Assembly (NCBI GenBank): GCA_963402885.1
Contig: OY727094.1
Coordinates: 36,396,501 to 36,460,500, forward strand
DNA length: 64,000 nucleotides
Direction: 5' to 3'
DNA from: Antedon bifida
Taxonomy: Eukaryota > Echinodermata > Crinoidea > Comatulida > Antedonidae
Below the pieces are notes generated by a model, which saw nothing but the letters and a program-made list of their open reading frames with translations, was not told the DNA's origin and did not search any database. The stretch's first letter is position 1. Each line of letters starts with the position of its first letter. A program made the position numbers and the translations under genes. Below, piece after piece: positions 1 to 15,300 of the stretch.

Positions 1-215
1 AATAAATTCTGTATTGTACAGTTAGTGTGGAAAATGAATATAAGGAAGTATTAAGAAATGAAATGGTAGCAGAAACTACATGTACTCCTCATGTCAGTAC
101 AGCAAATAGAAAATGCTATTCAGTTGCACATTATCAACAGTCTCAAAGCCATGTTTTGATTTAAGACATCATTCACAAACTAAAGCTTTGAATTGTTAAA
201 AATGACAGTACTTAC

Positions 216-327
216 TTTTTATAGAACACTAGAATAATCACACTGGCACATAACACCATGATAACCAACACCGCAGAAACACCACCAGCTAGAAGAGCTA
301 TGGTCACTGGGTCATCCTCACCAAGAC
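216..327 (-). CDS. EPH: Eph exon 8: transmembrane segment
   Basis: A 112-base exon. It begins by completing Gly536, reads LGEDDPVTIALLAGG and then a hydrophobic stretch of roughly 25 residues (VSAVLVIMVLCASVIILVFY), followed by Lys as the stop-transfer signal. The acceptor is TTATCAG|GT and the donor AAAAA|GTAAGT, leaving two bases (AA) for the next codon, probably a second Lys. This is the single membrane pass between ectodomain and kinase. Juxtamembrane and kinase exons are left of the window. Confidence 0.93.
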
Positions 328-3300
328 CTGATAAATTATATAATTATTTATACATAAATAAGAAGACATAATTGTAACACATACAAATAATTAGCAGAAC
401 TTTGGTTTACAACAATTATATATATGGCTGTAAAATGAACATGGAAGTAATGTAATTATATACAGTAGACTTTCTGAAATTATAATCAAAGGCAATTCTG
501 AATTCTCAATTTTGAAATATGCATTGAAGGTTTCATATTGATTTTGTTTAAATAATTATATTTCTATCTGTGAATCAATGGAAATATCACTAGCTTGTTT
601 AAACATGAACAGTGTACTGAAATCAAGGCATATGTTGAAAAGGAATTTATTTAGCGACGAAATGCTCAAAATGGTCTAAAACGTTTCCAAATGTATGAAA
701 GACAGAGAGGCAAGGTTCATCCTGCCAACCTCAGTTAGAAACAAGAATTGACATGGCGATTACTCATTGTCCCATTGCATATTCTAACTACTCTGTCGTG
801 AGATGCACCCTAGGGATGTACATCGGAGGATGGATAACAGCCCTGGGGATATGTAAACAGGTACAGAAGGGATGCATAACAAGACACAACATGAATACTA
901 AAGAGTTATTAGACTGGGAGTGTCTATCAAATCATGCCCAGAGGGTTCCAAGTAGTTATCATTGGTGCTCTAAGTGTAATAAATATCAGCAACCAAAAAC
1001 AATATCATTTTATGACAGTTTTCACGATTTTTATCATCAAAGTGTTATTTTTTTCTTGACTTTGTCATAATTAAATTTGAAATATGGCATTTTGTTGCAA
1101 TATTTTAGAATATGTGTGTGTACGGTAATTTTCACATTTTTCATGAAAACTATTGCATTATAAAATTGTCATTTGAAAAAATATTTCTGTATATTTTTAT
1201 ATTCAAAGTTGTCAAAATTCACAAATATTAAATCATCGATTTAGATAACGTTTTTAGAACTTAGGTGATAAAAATATTCTACAATCCAAAGACCCTGATT
1301 TAACAATGATACTACTAATTATGTAGTCAGATACCCAATAAAAAAAACCAATATATTTATATATGATTTTAAACATGTTAAAAATGGTAAATACTTACCA
1401 GTTGTGGAAGCAACGATTGGTTCAGAATATGAACCAAACCCAACTTCTGTTCTTGCTCTCACCTGAGAATGATAACAACGAGACCATTAACAATTAATGT
1501 AACAATTAGAAGTTATACTGGGAAATCAAACACATTTTTTCAACCAATTTTTAGAAAGAAAAACTATTATTGTTATAATAGTACATCTATTTTACTATAA
1601 TAGACAGCTATATTACTAAATAGTAACATTTATATTACTATGGTTTCCAGTACTAAAAGATCAGTATTAGTATCTGGTACTAGCTACAGTAGACATAGTT
1701 CTGTTGTAAACTGAACAACCATTTAAGTAGATTAAAACAATGTTAATAAAGAATTTAAAATTTAAATCACAGTATTATTATACTATTCATTCTTGGTATT
1801 AAATATTTATTCAGGTTTATGAAGGATAAGAAATTAAAAATTCATCCTCAACATCATACAGATTAAATGATATGAAATCGTCATATTGTGTAATTTATAT
1901 TATGATATGAATAATTAACCGCATATTCAACAAACCATGTATATCATTAGGGAATAGAAATATAACCAATTTTTAATCGATTCATATATTCTTCTGTATA
2001 CTTAATATATAAATTAAAATATTTATACAAAACGCCTTAAGTTCTTAGAAGATACAATACTTAAAAGCCTAAAGTATGTGCTTATACAATCAAGCTAAAT
2101 TTAAATTGTATCTGATCTAACAATGATATCAGCAAACACAGGATATAACAATAATAAAATATGAATTTCAATATGATTTCACTTCATAAAAACAATCTTT
2201 TATTTTCAAAATCTAATATCAGAAAAGATATTATATTCCTGGTTTACTGTTGATATTTGTGATATGATTTGCTTACAATTACAGATACAACTGCGTTATA
2301 TCATCTTTCTGCATAAGTTTCAAATAAAACAAAGATGAAGAAGGAAAATTATACTTTGTAACTAATTAGTCTACATACGAAAATTGGTATTGGCAATCTT
2401 ATGTTACATTTGATACGTAATAGGAAAGTGCTACGAAAATAGGTTGACGACAGTTTGCTATTAATCACAACAGAACATAATGTGTCGACTAATCAAAATT
2501 CCAAAAACGAGACAAACTAGCTAGAGACTAGATTGCTGGTTATATTGCCATTTGCTTGTAGATGATGTCCATACGCACCAATGAAACAACTAATAGCCTT
2601 AAGTACTAAGTCAACATCGAATAAATCGTAATAACGCAGCATTTACGCCGTAGGTAACGTCACATTGTCAATAAAGACACATTCTCTCGATAGGTTATTG
2701 TATATGTCATCGTTGATTTCCCCTAGCAAACCCTATCAGGTTGCATTAGTTAAATTGGATCACAGGTCGTGATAAATCTTTGTATTAATTATGCATTTTA
2801 ATCGACTCCTGACGATTTCCAGTTGATTTATTAGGAAATAAAACCAGCAGTAATATTGCTATCTCGACTAACGAACGAGGCATATGTCACAGAACCACAT
2901 GTGAATCTGTGAACATTAACATTCTACAGACTCTAGTCATTATAAATATGTGAATTCATGATGGAGATAAATAATACATACACACAAGGTGTGAGAAGCT
3001 TCTTCATTTTATATTCAATTTATTCTTCACTCCATGATTGCTCCTAACATTTGACATTTATTATCAGCATGTTTTGATACACGAGTTATTAAATGTATTA
3101 CTTTTAGTATTAAATTTAACATTGATTATTAAATCCTGTCAAAATGTATGGAAAACCCTGTGCAACAAAACTATAATCACTTTTTTCTTTAAAATTAGCA
3201 AGTTTTCATTTCAGGAAGATGGAGAACGAACGTTAAATCGACCAAATATAATGAAACAGAACGGTATGTACTATGCTTACACGCATGCACATATTAATCT

Positions 3301-6300
3301 TTTGTATAAAATTACCGTTTCCTCATCTACCGTCTCGAAGTAAAAGCTAGCTAATATATTTAACATAGCAACAGAATAAAAAGATTTTATAATATATCTT
3401 GACAAATGATGGTGAGTGTTTTCTTTTCATCTAACCTGGGATAGAAATAGCCTGTAGTATATTTTTGTAGGTTAACAACAACAATAAGCTGTGATTTTTA
3501 ATATCAAAACATAACAATAATCTGGGAAAAGTATCTAGAGAAATTTTGTGAACATTTCCATCAGAGCATATAGAGAGGAAAGGAGTTGTGGCTTGGTGGT
3601 TACGATGCTTGGCTACCAATACCTATGTTCAAGTCCTGTCCTGTCATGATTTTTTCTAATGATAATTTACAACTCACAAAGACTTGTAATAAGACTTTGT
3701 TTATTTATGTAGAGCATCTTGTTTATACGTTTGTCTTATGAACAAGATTGCCACCTTTAGTGAATGATTTCGCTTATGGCTATCCTTGGTAATTTGTCTA
3801 AATATAGAAAAAAAAATTAGTTGACATTGTACGTACCCTGAATTCATATTCCATGCCTGGTTTTAGGGAGTCAATTGTTGCTTCTTGTACCTCTCTGTTG
3901 ATTGGACTCTGAGTGTAATATTTGCTTTTCTCAATTGTTTCAGAGCTTGCACGGTAACAGACCTCGTAATCCAAGATCTGCCCATTTGGAAATTCAGGCA
4001 GATCCCAACGTAACACAACACTATCTTGAGAAACTTGCTTGATTTCAAAGTTCTTCACAGCAGATGGTACTGATTTTGATAAAAAATAAAAACCAACAAT
4101 ATAAATTACAATGTGCACAGATTTCAGCTATGAGACAAGTCATTCTTTGGAAGACAGTTAAATATATCAGGGCTGTAGCCAACAGTACGGTTGGTAAGTT
4201 TTCAACCCTAACAACTTTTTCACTTTGGCAACCCAGTGGCTTGAACAGAGATTGTTCCCTTTTTTTGCGAAACCCGGCCCACTTTATTTCTCGTGGCTAT
4301 ATCTCTGTACATTCAAATGTAACATCATTTACATCAATAGGTTATAAATAATACAGGTCAGAACATTATTTGTTACAGTTTGATATGTTGTACTGAAACC
4401 TATGTATGGCTAATGGTAATAATGTCAGAAAGAAATGGATAATCAGGTTTGTGTTTTACCATAATCATTCAATTTTAATTCTAAAAAACATTTTTATTCT
4501 AGATATCATAATAATAAAATTCAATTAGATTAACCTTTAAATGTAAAAAAACCTATAAATTTGATCAAAATGTCCATATTCATAAGAATATTTATAGGTA
4601 TCAGATTCCATAATTAAAAATGATAGGAGCCTAATGCATGCAACGAGGTGTGAAAAAATGACCTGAAGAAATGTGTATGACCTGTGCAATGGACAGTATC
4701 CATCTGCCATTAGTTACTCAATATAGACACTAATGTACATTTATGGACACACTAGATAAACACAATATAACTATTATGATTTGTTAAACGAGCAGGCTGA
4801 CAGGTCAGTGATTAATTGATCAGAAATTATTTGACAATTAAATCCTTTTATAGATTCTTGTGGACATACCATTTAAGCTTACACATTACTTTGAAATTTA
4901 TTAAGACATTTGATTTGTGAAAAAATGTATTTATAGTGCTTGAGATCTCTGAACAAATATTTCATTGCTGAAAATATTTCTCCTTTCAATAAAAAAAACT
5001 TTTAGGTTGTTATATAATATATGATGATTCATGTATTCTATTTCTCAGAAAATGTTATTGTTTACTGTATATCGTTCATAAAAGTCACGGGGAAACATTT
5101 AATAGTAATGAAGCATGCTGGTAGCAAAATCCCATGTCATCAAACTAAAATTCATATTTGAAAAAGGGGTTTTACTGTATAGTACAAGGTTGAATGCTGG
5201 GGCCTATGTACAAGAAAACAATTTAACAAAAATTAAATTATCTAATGATTGACAATACCTGAAGAGAATGTTGAAGCATTTGTAACAGCGTAGCTGGCAT
5301 CTCCATCACTGTACTTAGAAACTGCATTTTGTGAATAGATGAAAAATGAATACTGAGTGTATGAAGCCAAACGGCTCACGTTAACCTCATTGGAGAGCAG
5401 GTCTGACCAGCTTGGTGAAAAGTGGACATCTTTAGGGCAACGTGGACATGTTATAGAGTATTTGGTATCAGAGCGCCCTCCAGTTTCGCTTGGGCGTTCC
5501 CACGATAATGTGATTACAGACGTTTCCTTGTTGACCTTTGCTTGAAGATTTTTTGGTGGTCCTGGGGGAGCTGATATAAGAAATAACATTCATAAAGTCA
5601 GATACATTGAAGACATTATATCAAATCAAAAGAATCAAAGTTCAAAATGTTGTATCATGACTTTATATAGTTTCAACAATCTGATACAAAATCAATCTGA
5701 GAGAAGTAAAATATTAGCTTAGAGCATTGACGTATTAAGACCCATTGGCCTGAAACAAAATGCACACAGAAATGTAACTTAAGGCAACTGTGATTGATGA
5801 TACATTTTCTAAAAATTTGTAAAGTAAATGTCAGGTCATCAGATAAACAAACATGTGTCAACATTGATTAGTTAACTTAGTCTTTTTGAACATTAATTTC
5901 ATGATAGGGTAACATTACATGTAAATGTTAAACTAAATACTGAAAAGGCTAAATACACACATCTGCAGATACCCTAGGCAACATTCAGATTAGCTATCCA
6001 TTAAACACAAACAACACTGAAGACATTTGATGAAAATATTTAGTTAAGAAAATGAAACATGTTATATAAACTGCAGTGACAAAAAAAACCCACTTTATTA
6101 TACATTTTGTTACTGTACTACTTAATTTGATTTACAAAAAATGTAGACAAATTTAAGATCAGGTTAAAAACATTTCCCAATATACTTTGAAATATATATA
6201 TATATATATATATATCAACCTTACATTTTTATTTTTGATTTAAATGAGAAAGAACATTTTAAATCACTGAATTTATTTGAATTTAAACAACATTATTTGT

Positions 6301-9300
6301 GATACTATTAGAAGCTCTGTTTTGTATTCCCAGTACTCGGATAAATGATGCCAGACAAAAACAGAAATAGTCAGAATTAGAAAGTATGCTGTGAGTCAGA
6401 ATAACAAGTGGTTGGTATTTGATGGATTAAATGCATAAACATACTGATTAAATTATAGAAATTGAGAATAAAAGATTACTATAGTTCAAGAAAAAGTTTA
6501 AATTTGATTGTTTTGTCCTTGATTGGATTTTTGCATTCCATTAAAATAATTATTGTAATAAATTAAGCAAATTCTGGAAAAAAGGGTAGATATTCAATTC
6601 AATTTACATTATTTCATCCTCAATAAAAAGGAAATATACTTTTAGTGTATTTCATAGAATATAAAAATATATAAAACATATATGATTAGTCTTACCTGTA
6701 CAGGCTTTAGATGGTGGTTCTGATTCTGTTCTGTAATAACCAGCGATACACGTGCATGACGTCGTCCTGTTATGATCGGCATGGCTCTTAGCTGGACAAG
6801 GAGAACATGGTCCATTTCCAATCTCAGATTTATATGTTCCAATAGGGCAAGCTGCAATAAGAGAATAAACAGTGAATAAATAATATAATACCAAATCCAT
6901 CAATAAATCAGAATAAATTTAGCACAAATTAACTGTTGTTATGTATTTCAAAAATCATATAAATATTTAATATTAAAATAATAAAAAATTCATGAAGAAA
7001 TATACATTGTATAATCATTTCCACTAAAAATGCCATCATATACATGCCTTGAATTTTAACTTAGGAAAATACAGTGTGAAATTAAATGAAAAGTAGTATG
7101 CTGCCCTCTATAAGTCCTACTAACTTGACGCAAGTTGAAGGAGGCCCAACTTGTTTTTCTCTAAATCCATTGAATGAAACTCCCTTAGATATCACAAGTT
7201 TATTTCATATCAATTGAATTACAAAAGAATCATGTCATACACTTGAAAGTAAATTAGTAATATTTCAAATTGACTAATAAATTATTCCAGATTCATCGAT
7301 GGTAAGGTTTATTACTTGCAATTAAATTACTTAATGTTTCCAACATTCAATGCTTAGCACATTACTACAACATTCAATGCCTTAGTACATTACTACAAAG
7401 CCAGGCACATCAGGAATGGAGTACTTTTAGAATAATTGATACTCAGAAACATGTTTAAATTGATAAAACCTTGGATATAAAGGTAAGGAACATCATTAGC
7501 AAAAAAATTCCTACTGTGTTTATTATCATACCCTTAATCATACTTGACTAGCCTTGATGTAGGCAGTACTCAGCAAAGCTATAAGACACTGTAAACAAGC
7601 TAAAGTACATAATACATTGTGGTGCTGACACAGACTGATAAATATGAAGCTAAAAGCAATTCTAGAATTAACATTTCCAGGAAACTTAAAGAAGATGAAA
7701 TGACAAAAAGTAGAAGACTTTAAAAAGCATTTACAATAAGATTCTATGCATAATCAAAGAACAACATATTATTGCTTTTAGTAGAAATAATTACACATCA
7801 CCAACTTAGAAGAAGCTCATCCCACAGAATGGGATTATGTATGATTTTACTTAATCAAAAATAAATATTTCATTTATTACATAATGTATGAGGCCTATTC
7901 ATTTCAAAACTGTTCATACATTTTGCAACATTAATTATTTATTAATAATTCATTAAAAAATGTTATAAATATTTTATTTTATGTTTTTTCGTTTGCAATT
8001 GCCATAAATTCATCTATTTATTTATAACCTATTAAATGCTTTATAACATATTTATGTAAATAAATCCACTATTAAATAACTTCTTCTTTCAATGACGGGT
8101 AACTTACTTTAAGGAACATAACGTCTAATAGAATTAATCTCTCCAAGTAATAAAGACATAAAATTTATCAATTAATCTGGAAAACCTCATAAAGAAAACA
8201 GTCAATAGGCATTACCTGCATGAGTCAGGTACTGTGGAATGAACGTCACAGCATGTGTGTAGTTTATAATTAAAATGTTTCCAGTTTAGGCCTGGTTAAA
8301 TAATTTGAAATATAAACATGAACAAACAGACAAATAAATATAAAACATAAATGTCCTTAGTATAGTAATATAGTTTTATATATGTGCCTTTAAAACAAGA
8401 ACCTATGTTAACTTAATGCTGAATGTCAAAAGATAACAGAATTACCTTTTGTAATCTATCTTACTCTATTTCATACATATGATTTGTCATTTCAAGTTTA
8501 GTGATACTAATTTATTCAGTAAAAAGTAGAATACAAATCCGGAATCATTTTAACGATGCCATATTAATCAAAAATTTAAAATCCATAATTTACTGATGAT
8601 CTTTCAACATATGTAAATTGTGTAAATGGAAAGGTCACTATTTATATCCTTGTTGTGTTTGGCACTATGTGTTGGTTAGAGAGAAAAACTTTGTCATCAG
8701 AGCTAGGCTTGTGGGGCTTATTTACCATCAATGCAAAATTGGAGAATCATTTGAACCCTTTAACTTCTTGGTTACAGGCTTATTATTTCCTTTTAGGTAA
8801 ACTTGTAGACTGTAGGATTAGATTATTGTTTTTACGTCAATTACAGTACACAGTATTGGATATCTAAGTGAAATTGGAAAGGTGATAGTGTAAAATTATC
8901 TTCTACAGTCTTTAACAAAAAGCAATAAAAATGAAATTTCCAAAACATGTTTAAAAAATATAAAAAAACTTGAGGATCATGACTGATTTGAGAATACTGG
9001 TCTAGAGTAGTAGCATTCTAAGTACATCAGAAATTTGAGATTACTAAATTTGGCTGAATTTCTTTTCTAAAATTACAAATTTGAATCTTAAGCAACCTAA
9101 TGTTAAGAATGTTCATCTCATAAAGAATATCAAATGTAACATTCTGTCAGAAAAGGTTGCTAAGTTAACAAAGCTTAAGCTAGTGAAATTCAATCTTGAA
9201 AAATGAGAAATTTCTTCAGTTCAGGTCAAGATGGACAATTTACACGCCAGATGGTGGAGCATAAAATTAATTAGGTACCATTTTTCATTATATAAAACAT

Positions 9301-12300
9301 ATAAACTTGTGATTTTATTGTATTTATAAGTCTACTTAATACATTGGGTTATTCATCCCAACATAAATGAGAAAAGATATCATCTACAAAGTCTTGCACT
9401 GACTGAGAACTAGCCTACATCATCAATGTATTGTCTGAGCAGTAAAACTTAATATTTAAATTTATTTAAAACACACAGTATACAGTTATAAAATGCTATT
9501 TAAGTTTAAATAAACAAGTAGAATGATACTGTGGATAGTTGTCAATGTTTACATATGAAGAGAAAAATCAAGTGTTTACCTTACCTTGCCTTACAAAATG
9601 TGATAGCCCACACAAAATGACAGACAGGTATATTAACAACTGACAACATAGTCTTTAACAACATTTTAGGGCATTTTTCAAAATAACACAATAAAATAAA
9701 GGTTCAAATATTTAGAAACACTGTGCAGTTACAGAAAGAAACAAAACAACAAAACTAAATCTGTCAATTTTTTTTTAAATAAATATTCTGTAGGCAACAT
9801 TTAAATAGCAACATAAATATGTTAACAATTTACACTATATGTAAAGTTATGCAAGATGATTTAAGGCATGTTGTATTACCTTGAAACCAGTCTCAAACTG
9901 TATCATTTACATATTCTAAACTTTGACTTTCTCACACTTGGCCTATTTTTACTGCTCAATGTCAAACTCAATAACTAGACGAAGTTGTAGCGACAAAATA
10001 GGATTTTAATGCCAAAATATAATGCTATAATTACATTAAAATATAATGTTCTTGTAATACCATTACTCTGGGGTTTACACAGAATAATCAATTTTAACAA
10101 CGTTTTAATGGCCGTTGTCGGCAAATACAAACGATTATTTATCCGCTGTAACCAATAAATTAGAAATTGAATTATGGAAGATTTTATGCAATTATGCTGC
10201 TTGAAATTTTAATTAAAACAACTTAGTTTCAAATCCCAAATATTTGTGTTATAATTGTAGAACTTGTTAGTTAATACTTATGTTTTTATGTAAATTGATT
10301 ATGACAGACCAGATGGAATTGGATTGTAAACTTTGATCTAAAATAGCCGTAGAATTAAATCCTATCTCTTGTATTCTTTTGACAATCTGAAGCAGCTTCT
10401 ATACATATTAATGAGAAAGAATGAATAATTTACTACATAAAGGAGGTTTTTTTTTCAAATATACAATATGCACTATGATATTTATAGCACTATTCAAAAT
10501 TGTAAACAACAAAAAATATTCCAAAGTAATGCTATTTATTCTTTTACTATAACATAATAGAAATGTTGACATTTACATTGAATACAAAAACTAGGGTTAT
10601 TTTCATCAGTCATGTTTTAGGTGAATCACAGTCTCTGATAACCACTAAATTATGAACTAATAGCTATGAAAAACAAATAAATAAGGTATGTTACCCAAAT
10701 CTAAAAAAAGAAAAAACCAAAAAAAGTTGTGTTTGTCATTATTGTTTTGCATGCATCGCTTTGTCTCTGGCGACAGATAATACTTAAAGAAACACTACAG
10801 ACTACTTAACCTAGTAAAGTTGCCCTCTTAACTATCAAACAATCATACCTTATTCTTTATGTTACCCTTAAGAGTAAACTGACCAGACTATACACAAAAG
10901 AAGCAATATCAGGTAAAAAAAAAAATTAATAATTGGTCAGTGGGTAATGATAAGGATAAATGATATTGCTTTGATTAGTATTTGATAACAGACAGAACTT
11001 TTTTTTTGCTCAAACATTGCTTATTTAATTTCATATCAAAGACTGAAGCATATGCTTCTTATGATTGTGATTGGTCTAAACTTTTGGTGCTTAGTTACTA
11101 CTTCCTGATTGGTCAATAACTGTTTTAGTATTCTAGTGTATGATTGGTCAGTGAACTTTCATACTAACTACAGTAAGGTCAAATTAATGTCAAGCAGCAT
11201 TCAATAAAAGTAATAGAAAAGCAAAACTATTTCATTCAATTTGTAGCTGTACTTATTTTCTAAAAAAAAATACTTATACAGCAAAATAAAAATTCTTGAA
11301 ATAATTATATCATGACAACAGAAGCTTTTATTATTGTATTTCCTTAGGGCCCCATCAGCAACACAAAATTTATATTTCATCCAGTAGAATTTGATGTGGT
11401 TTTCAATCATTGTAGGCTAGTGTAGCCAAGGGAATTAACAAGAAGCTAAATGTGAATATGTAGAAAATCCTACCAAAGTCACATGACTTTGAATGAAAGT
11501 GTTTGTCATAAAACACACTGTCTGTAGAACAGTTTGAAAGGGTTGTTATTTTACATCTTGTCTGCTAGATTTACATGTTTTCTGAGCCAAAGACAGATTG
11601 CAGGGGTAAAGGTTCAAGAGAAGGATTAAATACTATAGTCTAGCATTTTAGCTTTAATCTCAATTTAAAGAAAAAAACTTGAAAGCAATAAACTAATCTG
11701 AGAGGCGAGTGATATAGGAGACAATAAAATATATCAAAGATAGCATTCATACGAAAAACACTATGAGTAAAACGACATAGTACTGTAAAAAGGTGATTGG
11801 CAACAACTTGTATACAAAATCTGATTCAAGAAGCTAAATGTGAATATGTAGAAAATCTTATTGTGTTGACAGAAGTGTATAAAAATTGGTTGTTGAGAAT
11901 GAAATACTTAAAGTGACATTCACTTCATTTTAAAATAGAATGTATTATAAAACCTTACTTTTCTAATGCAGACATTCAATATGATTGGGGAAATGTGTCA
12001 CATTGTACATATTGCTCATTATGTATTATAACATTAAAAATATATGGAAAGTCACAATCTAAGCTTAAATTACAAGATGTTTTTTTAATCCTCTCTTAAT
12101 ACATAATCATAATTTTTTAAATCCTTTCTCAATACATAAATCATAATTCACCAATAATAGCGAACTTAACCTCAATTTCATTTGTTATTTATACAAGAGT
12201 ATTAATATATTTCTGTCTCTCTTTAACATTGCTTTCGGCCAGCTTTACTCAAACTCCTACGTATCATAAATTTCTCATATAATGCAAACAACAAGATTTG

Positions 12301-15300
12301 TTACAAAGCATGTTAATGTAACAGGAAACTGGTATTAATCTGCTGAAATAATAATCATAATTCGACAAAAGTATACATATATATACTTTTTTAGTTATAT
12401 CTCGCTCTTCGAGGAGAAAGGGCTATTGTCGGTTTATCCAGGTAAGCTAGGCACGAAATAGACACTAATAACTCATTCTTATTCTCATAACTTTTATTGT
12501 AATATTTTAAAATGAAAATAACTAAACAGTCATCACTGCTGTCTAGAAACTGCTGACTTTTTGGGCCAATTGTTGAACTGCTTTTTATCCAGGGTGAATT
12601 GTAAGAAAGTATTTAAATCCAAATAAAAATATCCTTGGACTTTCAATGATTTTATTGAAATATGAGGCATTTAAATATTTATAGCAGAATCTGAAAAATT
12701 CCCACACATTTACAAGCAGTTTTAACTTATATTTATGGTAATAAATAAAGTACTAATAAAGATTGTCTTTTTTCTCACAACTTTATAGTTCTTTGGGGAA
12801 ATAACACTAATTGGTAATTTTTTAGCATATGCTTACATATCTGGAACAGAATGTGTTTTATCTAGTTCAGTGGGCCATAACACACATGTAACAATGGTGG
12901 ACCAATAAGAAAAGGAGTATACTTTGCATAATGAAATATGGCTGTCAATATAAAATTAGCACCATATCTTTCAGCTACTCAGCAGTACGTTTTTTGAATA
13001 ACTCCAAAGATATATAAACAACATACTTTCTGCTGATACTTATTCCTGGTTTTGGTTGAAAAAAAAGAAGCAAAATCAATAACTTTTACATTTGTTGTCA
13101 ATAAAATAACCATTATTTTAATTGGCAGTGTTAAACCTGCTAAATGACTTTTAAAAACCCAATTGATTAGATGTTTTAGCAGTTATTTTTTAGAACGCAT
13201 CCAGTTTTTAATTTTCGCCTTGTTTTTGTCATCAGAAAAAAAAGAAATTATCAGTAATTTATTTATATTAATATATTTGAAAGGATATTTTCTAGCAGCG
13301 AGACATAGGCCCATGGGCTTGTTTCTATTATTCAGGAAACACATTAATAATTAGCTTAGTTAAATAATAGATAATACTATTATAATTTTTTTTATGAAAT
13401 TAAAGATTTTCAGCCTCTAAATGTTATAGAACGACATTTATAATCAACACAAATGATATAACTTTAGATCTACAATATAAAAATATAAAAGTACACCACA
13501 ATACTGTATACAGATTACCAATTTGCATAATCTTTTAAAGTCATAGATTAAAAAAAGATGATGCGGTAATAAATTGACTTGCACTTATCCGAGTTCAACA
13601 ACATAATTTCTAAATTGAAAATGGCATTACTCTTTATACTATTAATATCATTGCTGCAATACGTGCTGTCTTCTTATCAACATCAAAACAACATTCAATC
13701 TTTATAACAATATTACTGTTTCTATGCTCTTTTGGTTATGAATACTCAAGAAAGAAAAACCAATTTAAGAAGGAGCTAGAGATTACAAAATCGTGATTAT
13801 GTTAAGACCTATGTTGAAATCGTCTGGTTTCTAATAATTTGTAATATGTTTACCTGGATTAACGCCAAAGAAAAATTCTATAACAAAAAGACCTAATGAC
13901 ATTATAGTAGTAGTAGTAGATTATGGCAGTAAGCAAGAAATAGCCAATGGAAGAACAGAAACACAGGTCTGCCCATGTAATAATAAGGCCGCCTACAAAT
14001 GAATGTTCACTTTCTTAGAATAGACTTAAGTACGTGTAGCCAAAGTATCATTAGAATTCTTAACAGCAGATGTCTATAAGCTTACCATTTCAATGAGGAA
14101 GAGAAGAGATTTGCAAAAACAGATACTACTTATAAACATGTAATTATAATATATTATTTATGTCTACTTCATTCTTTGGAAGTTTAAACAACTTGAGATG
14201 GTAGATATTTGGATATAGACAACATGTGACATTGATCTTTAAAATGAGATGCTAACAAAATCCAATTAAATAAAAAAATTCATGTCATATGAATAAGTCA
14301 TGATGTCATCAATATTCAATGAACTTGTAATCAATGTTTTAATGGATATATCACTATTTTTATACGCTTATTGACAGTTTAGGTAGATGCATGCATAATG
14401 ATCATGTTTATGAATATTCATGAGCCAACATTTTTTGCATTTAGTTGAATAAAAAATGTATAATTTTAATTAAATTTAAACAATTTAAGTATGTCCATCT
14501 TGAACAAAATTAACATAATTAAGAATAAGTTAAATATCATTTATTATTCCAAATTATGTTGTATGTATTTCAATAATCTGCAATATGTATTTAAGTTAAT
14601 TACAAGAAAACTCAATGGAATGTGTGGATGGTCAAGTCAACTAGTGGTATTAAGTATCCCTGCTAAATTGAAAGCAGCAGGCATGGATGATGTACCTGCT
14701 GTATGACATCCAAATCTGCCATAATTCATATCTACATTAAATAGGAATGTTAAGTTAGGTCTTTAATAACCAACCTCTCAGGGGTGCTGAAATGTTCTAA
14801 ACACAAGCTGAGCAATATGTACTACAAGCTTGCCACCTGTACAGTATATCAACATATTCATACTACTACCTAGGGTACTAACTAGGGTACTAACTAGCAC
14901 TATTATCAATTAACTACTGTGAGATTATGTTTAATTAAACATTCTACAATGGAGATAGCTCCATGATGCTAACTCAAATCAAATACCATATAGGTGGCTT
15001 ATATTTCTGTTCCACCTACTGTACGATTTTATAATTTGTTTTTCAAACGAGTACAAATACTAATTTTTCAACCATTTGACACAAGTGCCTGTACAATAAT
15101 CATCTCGATTAATCAACACAAGAGGCAACCTATCATTTGAAAGAAATAAGATACCCATTAGAGAACCTTGATGAAAATTGATGTATTTCATAGCCGTCTA
15201 TAAGCAACTATTTTTAACTGGAGATTGAAAGAGATTGAGAAAATGTAAATGAAGCAAAAGATTTCGGTCAAGAGATGAACTTGTTACGACTTATATTGAT

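Noticed and set aside
3038-3343. Plus-strand ORF of 101 codons in Eph intron 6
   Set aside because: Low-complexity, AT-driven composition and no recognisable domain.
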